Below, piece by piece: positions 49,835-59,347 of a DNA stretch of 64,000 nt. The notes under the pieces are model-generated. The model did not search any database. It was not told the origin of the DNA and saw only the letters and a list, made by a program, of their open reading frames with translations. The position numbers and the translations under genes are program-made. Numbering within the stretch: position 1 is the stretch's first letter; the number at the start of each line of letters is the position of its first letter. The stretch covers positions 496,001 to 560,000 of the forward strand of contig JAHBBC010000015.1 of NCBI GenBank assembly GCA_019915015.1, written 5' to 3'. The stretch is from Auriscalpium vulgare. Taxonomy: Eukaryota; Basidiomycota; Agaricomycetes; Russulales; Auriscalpiaceae.

Positions 49835-51584
49835 TGAGTGTGCGGGACCAGCATCTGGTGTAAGTGTCGTGCCTTCATCCCACACCCTACCTCGCAGCTG
49901 TTATATTTGAGCACCGCACATTGGGATGCTGATCGGAGACACAGAGATGTACACAATTACCTAGAGCTCGCCGCTATCAGTGAGTCGCTCCACCTTCTCT
50001 GAGTCGGGTTTGATATTGACGCCGACGTGCTGCAGCGCTGCTGTATTATGACTACTTCCTCACACTGCCGCAGGAGGTCGCATGCATATGGCCACGCCCG
50101 CTTGCACGCCCGTCCATCCTGTTCTTCCTCAACCGTTATGTCGCCTTCATTGGCAACATCATCGTGTCCGTCTTCAGCTTTACGAACCTCGCGGAGGGCG
50201 ACAAGGTGCGTTCCACCAGCAGCCTCCCCGTCTTCGCCGGCTCAATCATCAGAAATTTGTGTTGGTTGGGTAGAGGTGCGTAGTGAAGCTCCACGACAGG
50301 CGCTGCGACCTTCTTACATTCGTTGTGAATCAGTTGCCATTCATACGGGCTAGCCCGTCAGCTGCTCCTCCTATTCAACCAAGCCCTGGTGTCGTGTGCG
50401 TTTCACCGTCCATCCATCCAATCTGTCATCAGACTGACCGCATCGCCCAACAGGCCTCCTTGCGATGCGCATCATGGCTCTTTACGGCAACTCGCGCAAG
50501 GTCGTGCTGTTTATCCTTGGTTCGGGCCTCGTCCTCGGCACCCTAGCATGCGTGCGCGCCGCTTTCTCTTCCTGCAGGCTTCGGCAGGGCTGACATGGTG
50601 CCGGTCGTGTCGCACCAGTGGTCGCTATTCGGACAGCACACCACCCCCATCGAGGGCGTAAAGGGGTGTCACATCTCCACGTCCGAGAAAACGTACGCGC
50701 GCATCGATATCACCTCCCACGCCCATATACTGATCGCTTCCGCTCCTCCACGCAGTGGCATCCGTAAGGACGCCGTCACATGCCATAAGTAGCGCCTCTC
50801 ACTCATCAGTGCCGTTCGGGATACAGATTTGGCGGTGGCATGGGAGGCGCAGGCCGCCTTCGACCTGCTTGTGTTCGCCATGACAGTGCGCAAGACGTGG
50901 ACGTCGCGCGGACACATCGGGCGTGGGGACATCGGGCTGGTGGACTTGGTGCTGCGCGACGGTGCGTTCTTCCTCGTTCGGGCGAACGGCCGCCACTGAT
51001 GATGCTTCGACTTTCCGTGCAGGCGCGGTGTACTTCGCGTGAGTGCTTCGATTGGGAATCATCGGCGAGGGTGGGATTCTGAATGGAAGGATTGCAGCGT
51101 CATGGTGCTCGCGAATCTCGCGAACATCCTCACATTCTACGTGAGTCATATGTTCTGCAGTGCTCCTACTGTTTTCCGCTAACCTGCGCTCGACACAGTT
51201 CGCCGTGGTACGTCCGCAGCGCTGCCCATATGATCGACGGATGCTAACGCGCACGCAGCCTATACTTAAGGGTGTACTCTCAACACTTGCCAGCTGGTGC
51301 GTTCTTAGGCCTTATCCAAACCCTGCAGCTCACCCTGATTCCACGGACGCAGCGTGTCCATCACGATGATGTCGCGCCTCATGCTCAACCTCCACGAAGC
51401 TGTCGGGCCTGACACTTCGTCGCGCGCTGGCAGCACGACACTTAGCATGATCTTTACTACGCGCATAGAGCCCGGTGCGCAAAAGGGTGAATATGACTAC
51501 GACGACAATAATGAAGAGAGGGTGAGGTTAGATGAGCCGGGGGAGATGGATATAGAGCTGGTGAGCGTTGGGAGGGCTGTATGA
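49835..51584 (+). CDS. DUF6533-type seven-helix membrane protein
   Basis: Basidiomycete family with a DUF6533 N-terminal signature: MSVRDQHLV then VHNYLELAAI, TALLYYDYFLTLPQEVACIW and PSILFFLNRYVAFIGNII. Further hydrophobic segments follow: QLLLLFNQALV, LLAMRIMALYGNSRKVVLFI and LGSGLVLGTLAC (about 50370-50560), WEAQAAFDLLVFAMTVRKTW (about 50845), VMVLANLANILTFY and SVSITMMSRLMLNLHEA. The tail (EYDYDDNNEERVRLDE) is acidic and cytosolic in a normal 7-TM topology. The family has no established function; sensing or small-molecule roles are guesses. Several intron positions were inferred from frame and hydrophobicity. Confidence 0.8.
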
Positions 51585-51958
51585 CGAACACACACTCGGC
51601 GAGGATGCGGATGATGGATACCCTGTCAATGCGATGCCATTGAACCACGCTAGGGTCTGGACATTGCTGTGCGGCGTCGAATTTCGAAAGGGACTTCGAG
51701 CTGGCGGGAGCATTCTAAGTACTTACTCCATCTACGTGAGATAACACTACATACCCATATTGTATTATACGGCCTACTAGGCGTACTTGGTGCCAATGAT
51801 GCGAGCAAATGTATACGACGGTGGTTGGTATGAAGCCTCTTGAGGGAGGCCACCCTCAGAGTCCGGCGACCGGCCCGGTCAGTGGTCGCTCAGAGCGGCG
51901 GCTGGCACTCAAGTCAAGGTCGCCTTGAGGTCGCCCATCTTCTCCCGAAACCCTTGCA
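51585..51958. promoter_or_regulatory. intergenic region upstream of the CCDC25-like gene
   Basis: About 375 bp between the DUF6533 stop and the next start on the same strand. No distinct element seen. Confidence 0.4.
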
Positions 51959-52996
51959 ATGGTCCTCTTCTTTAGCTCGACCGGTGCGTCTGCAGAACTA
52001 GCCATCTTCCACTCCCACCGATATTCTCCATATCAGTCTTCGACCCGCCTGCGGTGCTCTACATGGGGCGCGACAAGGTAGAAAGTACGTCTCCAGGCCT
52101 CTCTGCACCGTGCTAACACCCCCAACTCTGTCTCTCCTCAGATGAGGACCTGATCAAGTACGCCTGGCCCCAGGATGTCTGGTTCCACGTCGACAAACTC
52201 TCGTCCGCACACGTCTACCTCCGCATGCCGCCGTCCATGACATGGGATGCCATCCCGGAGGCTTTGCTCCTCGACTGTGCGCAGCTGGTCAAGGCGAACT
52301 CCATTGAAGGTGCGATATCACGTCTGATTACCTGTAATTCGCTCGCCTTAATGTTCTGATCGTTCTCCCAGGCAACAAAAGGGACAATCTCACCATCATC
52401 TATACCCCAGGTGAAAACCTGAAGGTGCGAATAGCTGACTTCCAATACCGAATTTGCGCTCACTCTGCACACAGAAAACAGGAGACATGGCTGTCGGCCA
52501 AGTGTCCTTCCACAGCGACAAACGGGTAGGCCCGAGCGCGCGCTTCTGGCTCGACAGTCCATCTCACTGACACTCGCAGGGCAGGTAAAGCGAGGTCCGT
52601 TGGCGAGCCATGCTCACCAATTTTCCGATAGATGCTCATGTCCAGCAGTACACGTCAAAGCGCGCGAGAATCCCATCATCAACCGGCTGAACAAGACCAA
52701 GGTTGTACGCGAGGTTGACCACGAGGCGGAACGCATTGATCGTTTGCGCGCGGAAGGCGCGGTCAAGCGTGCCGAAGCCGCAAGGAAGGTGTGTGCCGCA
52801 CTCCCTCTTTTCGTGATAGGGCTGTTTGAATGGGTGTCTGTCACAGAAAAAGGCCGATGCGGAGCTGGCTAAGGAACGAGAAGCGGAGAAGGCTGCGCGA
52901 TCGTATGATTCGCTGTTCAGCGGGAACGACGAGGACGTGGACGATGCTCCCCGAAAGCGAATGACTGTGCAGGAGATGGAGGAAGACTTCATGTAG
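51959..52996 (+). CDS. CCDC25-like protein with NFACT-R (DUF814) domain
   Basis: Homologue of human CCDC25 and of the RNA-binding NFACT-R part of the Tae2/NEMF family. Starts MVLFFSSTV, then [80 protein letters not shown] and [20 protein letters not shown]. The C-terminal part is Arg/Glu/Lys-rich coiled coil: [20 protein letters not shown] and [20 protein letters not shown], ending [11 protein letters not shown]. Length about 200 residues is as expected. Introns are short and join in frame. The family is widespread in eukaryotes, with a probable RNA or nucleic-acid binding role. Confidence 0.9.
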
Positions 52997-53219
52997 CATG
53001 CAGGCAAGCGTTTATGATGACAGTTGTGCCTCCACGCTAAGAGTTGCACAGAATACGTTGGTTGTATAGCAACAAAACTAAGTTTGACGGCCATTATCGA
53101 AGTTTGGTAAGGTAGTCGCAATGGCTGAAGGTATAGTCTGGAAACAGGTTCGTAGTAGTAAGGTAGTTTTTCTGATCCTCAACCAGTTCGAATATAGAGT
53201 CAGTCTCCGGATGCTCACA

Positions 53220-53796
53220 CTACAACCTCACGCCCATCGGCGTGGCACCCCCCATACCGTATTTCGCCGCCATCTCCCCAAACACCTTGTCTGTTTTCGA
53301 CTGGCGTATTGGCTTCGGTGCAGGCGGCGAGGACTTCTTCCCTGGCTTCATTGAAGGCAGGATGGGTGCCGACCCGCCGTACCCATAGGCCGCACTGAGG
53401 TCACCGAATGCGGCCTGGTAGTCGCGGTGTGGCGGCGTATATGAGGGGGATGGTGTCGGCAGAGGTGGTGTGGGCAGGGAGGTAGACTTGCGCGATGGTA
53501 AGGAGGATGAAGCTGGTGAGGGCAGAGGCGCGCCAAATCCGTATGAGGAGGAGAGGTTGCCAAAGGCAGCCTCGTAGTCGCGTGGCGTCGACGCCGCAGT
53601 CGACGACTTTGAAGGCGCGTTATCCACTAAGGTGGCATCTGCGCGATGGTGATGAGGACGCGTCGTGGCGTGCAACGAGGACGCAGGACTTACGGGAGTC
53701 GTTTGCCTGGGCGTAGGACGGTTGGTTCTGCTTTTTGCTGAACATCTTCGAGAAAGCGGACTGCTGAGAGGACGAGGGCGAGTGTGAAGATGACAT
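53220..53796 (-). CDS. small conserved fungal protein with three AFG-x-L-x-x-x-YG repeats
   Basis: Start MSSSHSPSSSQQSAFSKMFS at 53794-53796, intron, then three related units: YEAAFGNLSSSYGFG, YQAAFGDLSAAYGYGG and KVFGEMAAKYGMGGATP, separated by Ser/Pro-rich linkers. The last unit ends near the stop (MGVRL). No known domain is recognised. Such repeats suggest a scaffold or adaptor with short helical motifs. The gene is on the minus strand, convergent with the CCDC25-like gene. Confidence 0.7.
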
Positions 53797-54284
53797 TGTG
53801 CTCGGTGGGATATTTGTTTGGTGGGTGTGGCTGGTTGTGAAGGCGAAGAGTGACTGTGAGTTGCTGAAGTGCCGAGCGGACTCCTAGCCCTGCTTTATAC
53901 CTAGCAGACCCGCCCGGTCGGGACCCGGGAACAAGGTTCTTTGTGCGAGTCATTGTGACTGCGGAAAAGCTGCGCAGTGAAACTTTGAACATGTTGACAT
54001 CCACGGCCCCGCCACGGTGAGGCGTCTGACGCCCAGACTCACTTTGATCCGAGTCAGGATTGGACAGGCGCGCTGCGTGAGCCCTGGCCGCACAACGTCG
54101 ATCTTATTTAATTATGCTCTTCGCTGGGCATGCGCAGCTTCAATCAAAGGAGTCAAAGAGCGTCGGCTCAGGGGCTGAGGCGAGGAGCAAAACGCGCGCC
54201 TCGTTCCCGGCGTCTCGACATACTATAGGCGCGTGTTGAGAACTGCCGCATTGCATCTTGACGCTTGCAATTGGGGCTCTCTTC
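53797..54284. promoter_or_regulatory. upstream region of the small repeat protein
   Basis: No gene seen. It contains the minus-strand promoter. Confidence 0.35.
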
Positions 54285-54640
54285 ACCGGGCAGCGCCTGC
54301 GTTATGTATACCGTCCCTCACAACAAGAGTGGCGCCGATCTCAAAACAAGACAGAAAGGTCAATCAAGCTGGATCACTCGCGCAGCCCGGGTCCGCACCC
54401 CACACGTGTGGCACGATCGCCGCAGCCTGCGCAGTGCGGGGCCGGGTACTTACTCCTTTGACTGAGGAATTGCTCCAACGGCCCGATGAACCTGTCGACT
54501 CTCTGCGAATGCCTTCCTCTCGCACAGCTTCCGGTATTATAGATGTTTGGACGGCGCCTTCAGGCAGTGAAAGTGCTCCAAATCATGTGTGCTCTTGCAC
54601 CGCGTCAAAAATCGGTTAGATCACGGAACGACGGCTATCC
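54285..54640 (-). pseudogene. relic of a NACHT-gene N-terminus
   Basis: Diverged copy of the start of the NACHT gene at 59348-62347, in the same orientation. On the plus strand it aligns with about 61900-62335. Shared blocks include CGATCGCCGCAG, GAATTGCTCCAA and TCTGCGAATGCCTT, then CGCACAGCTTC and TGCTCTTGCACCG. About 60 bp are missing inside the copy, and frames are broken. No NACHT domain remains. The relic sits about 50 bp from the 3' end of the MFS gene. Confidence 0.65.
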
Positions 54641-54692
54641 GCGGGCGCATAGGGGTGGGCTGATCCCGATCAATATACAGGATTTCAAGTAT

Positions 54693-56562
54693 TTACGGCG
54701 CAGCCGCCCTTTTCTTCAAAACGCGATCCCCGCCCCAGCCAACCATCGCCACGAGCGCAGCACCAGCAAAACATGTCCCGACATACACGATCATGTTCTC
54801 AAAGCGCCCGTCCGCGACGTCGAAACCTGTCTTCTGGTGGGCAATCCCGCTCCTCGCGCGCGTAGATCTGAGCGCGATCGAAATGGGCGTGGAGAGCACG
54901 TTGCCAATGCCGCGCGAGAAGAGTAGGAAGCCGACGAGATTTGTCGAGAGTGTCGTATCGTTGCCTGTGCTCAAGGGGTCAGTCAGTCAGCGCGCGGACC
55001 GAAGGTGAGGGTAAGGTCTACGGGTATTGGGGCGCAGCAACCCGGTCCAGAGGCTGCTCCAACTCCCTGCAAGGAGTCCATAGAGGACACCAAACAGCAG
55101 GAGGAACGGCGCGTCGCGCCCGACCACTCCCCATAGGGTGAATGTGACCAGTGAGGTCGAGGCGAGAGTTGTTGTGGCAAGGAGCCACGGGGAGAGATGG
55201 TCGGAGAGCGTCCCCAGGGTGACGCGGCCGAATAGCGAGGCACCTGAAGCACGTCAGTGAAACAGGCATATCTGAGCAAGACGAAACATGACCTACCATT
55301 CAGTAGCGCGATAGACAGAGATGAAATTGAAGTCGAGCCAACAGAGGACGCGTATGCTGATGAAGATAATCAGCATGCGGGGGCGGGGAAATTCAACGCG
55401 TCGCACTAGGTAGCCAGATGACCGGGAGAAAGTACGCGAAGCCCTGAATAGTATTCGCGGCGAGGAGTAGCCACCATGTCCAGCTCTTCACCCACGCATT
55501 ATCAAGTGACCGCGGCCCAGGTCCGTGCACACGGTGCTCAGGCAGGCGCGGCCGCACAAACGGGAGAGAGGGCAGCATGGACAGCAGGATGGCCGTGGAG
55601 AGGTAGCGCAGCGTGAGCGCGGTGCCGTGGGCGCGGATGAGCGGCGGCATGATTAAAGGGAGGAGCACCCCGGCGGCTGCCGTGCCTGGGGACGCATGCT
55701 CAGTCGTGAGAGATATGAAGCGGGTGGAGGGGCATGCCGGCGAACACGACCCCGTTAGCGAGACCACGGCGTCTGACGAACCATTCGGGCAGGTAGGAAA
55801 GGGTGGGGGCCCAGAGGAGAGCTTCGCCATTGTCAGTGTTCGAATGATCATGGAGGGCCAGACCGGACCCACACCCGCCAACCGCGTACAGCATGCCTTG
55901 CAGACATAAAAGCTGTGTTATCTGCCTGGCAATCAGTCCTGCGATAATGGAGGTTGGAAGGTAACACACCGTAGTCGCATAGCTCGCGCCGAACAGACTT
56001 GCCCAGCACAGTGCCGTTCCAACCCGCATCGCTGTACGGCGGTGGTGCGGGTAGCGCGACGTGTAGGGGTAGATGAATGGACCTGCATGTGGTGTTCAGC
56101 GATGTCAATAAACCGGATGATCTTATGCGGCATGTACCAGAGCAGTATATGACGCCTGAAGACAGGGTGCCGATGAGCGGAAGGATGCTGGCAGCGTGTG
56201 GTTGGCCTGAAATGACTGGGTCGTCGAGATAGGCTTTGAGGAACACCCCAAATGCGTTGGGGAAGCCCCAGACATTGGCCTGTACCATGAATGCTCCTGC
56301 GAGCTGCAAGGAAGGCCGCACATTAGGTGAATGGGCTCGCCTAGTTGCGCAGAAAGGTGCAACGTACGAAAGACCAAGCTCCAAATCCCGTGTCAACAGG
56401 GGCGAGAGAAGGCCGGCCAGAGTCGAGGGCGTCCATACGCGATGCAGATGGCGCAAAAGGTGAGGATGACCGTGACACCGGCAGGGGAGTACGTGTGGCC
56501 AGTTCTATTGAGTCAGCCCCATGGCGCTGGCACTGCGCAGGTTCCAGTGAGGTACGAGACAT
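54693..56562 (-). CDS. MCT-type major facilitator transporter
   Basis: Monocarboxylate-transporter-like MFS protein with about 12 helices. Start chosen at MSRTSLEPAQ (56560-56562). Visible segments: LAGAFMVQANVWGFPNAFGV, FLKAYLDDP, ASILPLIGTLSSGVIYCS, GPFIYPYTSRYPHHRRTA, MRVGTALCWASLFGASYATT, ALLWAPTLSYLPEWFVRRRG, LANGVVFAG, AAAGVLLPLIMPPLIRAHG, WTWWLLLAANTIQGFAYFLP, VIWLPS, ASLFGRVTLGTLSDHLSPWL, LLLFGVLYGLLAGSWSSLW and NLVGFLLFSRGIGNVLSTPI. The FVRRRGLANGVVFAGT block is typical of fungal MCT-like proteins. N-terminus is long and Ser/Pro-rich. The C-terminal KKRAAAP is cytosolic. Substrate unknown, possibly a carboxylate or siderophore-like compound. Confidence 0.85.
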
Positions 56563-57075
56563 CGTGGAATTCAGAGTGGTCAAGCTGATGAAGGCAGTGT
56601 GCAAGGTTCGTCAACTGGGAAGTGGGCGCTTCACGCACCACGCATACGTAGCACCACAAGGAAACGCTCAGATCTGCCTGGTCCGTATACAGCGTACGAG
56701 CTTGGATATAATTGATATTCTGGAGAAAGCGTCGCTGCAACATGCTGCAAGGCGACGGCGCATTCCTCGACAAGGTCTCTCAAATGGGCTGTGCCAGGCA
56801 CATAAATATGCTCTTGTATAGTCTTGTATGCATGCATTTGTACCTGCGCCTCTCCAGCCATCGAGAAATCGAGAGAGGTAAATAACAAGGGCTCGTTCTT
56901 CTGCAGTCCTGGCCAGCCTCGATGTCCTCTGGGGCAAGGGCAGCCCAGCCTGGCATTTGCGATGCAGAGCAGTGGCGCAAAAGATGATGATGACAAAAAA
57001 AGCTTGTCCTTCTTCACCTTTCTTCACCTGATATCTCAAGTCTCAAGTCATTGGGACAATTCAGTCCTCAGCATC
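56563..57075. promoter_or_regulatory. divergent intergenic region, MFS and deaminase genes
   Basis: About 510 bp between opposite start codons. No TATA-like element noticed. Some open text near 56900-57000 on either strand shows no domain. Confidence 0.4.
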
Positions 57076-58990
57076 ATGCATTACTCCTGTAACAATCCTG
57101 AACCCGAAGAATATTCCTCTGACGAGGACGGCGAAGACTGGCGTACTGACAGCGCGCGTACGCACTACATTTTCCCAGCCATCCCCTTCTAAGACTTCAT
57201 TACAGGTCAGGAAGACATATCGGAGACACTGCAGTTGATAAACATTTTCGAAGTGCTTCCCTGTGAAGCGGACCGCAAATATCGCAAGATACCTTCCTCA
57301 GCGGAGGACCGCGAGGAGTTAGCCTTCCTCCGCGCCATCACAACGTTCGCTGTCGGAGACTCGCCGCTGGACCAACTGGCTGTCACCCGCTGTCTGTTAT
57401 TCAGCGGCGACACATTTGTCTTTGCGATGAATCGACCGGCTTTACCCGCGGACAAGGCAAGGGTCCATGAGTTCTTTCAGAGCACCGTCCAGGGGACAGA
57501 TCATCGCCCCTATCTCTCTTTCGCCCTCAAGAACTCGCCGTCGCTCGTCAGGAAACAGATCAAAGGTCTGAAGGTAGCGATCGAGGGGTCAACTGGCTCG
57601 TTGGAAAAGCTTCTGGAGCCGTGCACGGGTCAAGACTCCGGCGACCTCGACGAGCTGACTGCTTTCCTGAGACCTGCCAGCTTTTCCATCCCACCTCTAA
57701 TAGAAGATCTCAGACGTGCCGACCTCCGAACCGTGTATCTCGGCGTCCTCAAGTGTCTCCAGTCCCGTGTCGTAGATTTTCAACCCTCGGAAGACGCGCT
57801 CGTCCCTTTCGCTGAGATCACGTCGCTGGCTGCGCTCCTTGACAGCCTGGCCGCAAACCCCGATCTCAAAACAATGGTAGCTGCTCTGCCCTGTGTACAA
57901 ACGCTTTGCGATAGCGTTGGTACTGTCGCACGGTATGCACTTGGCGCCGTTGCTTTCCTTCAATCGCGGGAAAAGTACATCCCAGACCCCACCAAGGTTT
58001 TCATCGAATGGGAGCATTCTTTTGTCCTCCATTCACACAGCAAGAATCTCCAACCCTTCGACTCGATCAATCTGCCACTCTCCGATGTGCTGGAAAGCTG
58101 GGGTCACGCGGCTCCGGCCAACCGGCGGCATCTCATCGAAGAGAGATGGACACACGACATCGATCTCGTGCTGCACGCCGAAATCCGTTTGTTTCACTTC
58201 GTAGTCCATGGGTTAACTCGCGTGGGGTTACTGGCCGGAGACAGCCGCTTCAGGATTGGGAGCAGCACGGACACATGTGCATGCTGCGATATGCTGTTGC
58301 GCAGTGCATGCGAGCACCGTCGATGCGCGTGGTTAGTCCACGCGACGGGGCGCTTTGTGCCGGACTGGGCGAACGCGGGGAGCGACCTGTTCAATGACTG
58401 GGAGGATGACGTACAGCAGTTTGCGGAAGCCTCGTTGGAAAGCTTTTCTCGGATTCTCCTCGAAGATCCTGTGAGCAAGTTCACTTATATGTGTTCAGGT
58501 CACTTACTGCGTGTTCCAGGAGTCACATGCAGGCCTTGTGAACAAAGACAGTCCGTCGAGCGATGGGGAAGGACCAGAACCCGTGAGTTCTCTTGAATAT
58601 TGACGTCTGCCTTGCACGTATTGATGTGAGTGCCAGTTGGAACATGCGTGGTTGAAGCCGAGGCCGGTGGGAGTTGACGCGGAAGCAGACAGGGTTGCCG
58701 CCGATGGAAACGCCGCTTTTGCAAAGGCGATGAGCATAGTTTATGCAAATGATCCCGATTGCAGACAATTTCCCTCGTGGACAAGGTATTTTGGAGAGGG
58801 CACGTCGAATGAGAATCCGTACAGCGTATCGGGAGCGGAGCACACCGTGAGCATAGCGCCATGTCGTTTTTCTGCCTCCTGTTGATCCATTCGTCTACAG
58901 GACATCAATGCGTCATCGCCAGTGACGTTCACGCCTTTGCTCTCATCCGTCGACTTGCATGCTGACAGAACCCGAGCTAATATAGAATAG
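57076..58990 (+). CDS. OTT_1508-like deaminase family protein
   Basis: Deaminase of the cytidine-deaminase-like zinc fold. Exon 1 starts MHYSCNNPEPEEYSSDEDGE; its acidic stretch continues through a clean intron into RQEDISETLQLINIFEVLPC. The zinc site is in exon 2: LVLHAEIRLFHF (about 58170-58205) supplies His and Glu, and STDTCACCDMLL (about 58263-58300) supplies the CxxC. The preceding alpha-helical half (57250-58140, e.g. ADLRTVYLGVLKCLQSRVVD) matches no motif I can name. Two short exons near the end (ESHAGLVNKDSPSS, then EHAWLKPRPVGVDAEADRVA) lead to a last exon (DINASSPVTFTP) that ends at 58990. The fungal OTT_1508-like deaminases have unknown substrates and are often found beside conflict genes. 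The family call comes from HAE plus CxxC; an adenosine deaminase role is not excluded. Confidence 0.78.
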
Positions 58991-59347
58991 AGAAAGCGTC
59001 ACTGCGAAAATGAAGTTTCTGTCAGCATGTCATCGATTATTTATCAGTGAACGCGCCGTCGTCTTGCAGCTCTGCGGCTCGGACAGTACTAGTTGACTGC
59101 CAGTGTGCTTATCGATGTATGTCGCTGGATGCCAGTGCCATCTCACCCTGTCTACTCCGCCCCACAGTTGAGCAATCACAGCTCAGAGGTTCGCTTTCCG
59201 TGTCCTTCAAGGCTCTTTTCAAATATGTACAATAAAGGTGAATGCAAGCAAATGGAGGTAAATGCCAGTACCATAGAACGGTGGTAAAGTACGTCCATAA
59301 AGCCTGAAGCGTGGCGAAATTATCAATGCCGGAAACCACCACTAGCT
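58991..59347. other. convergent intergenic region
   Basis: About 350 bp between the deaminase and NACHT stop codons. Short open frames only. Confidence 0.5.
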
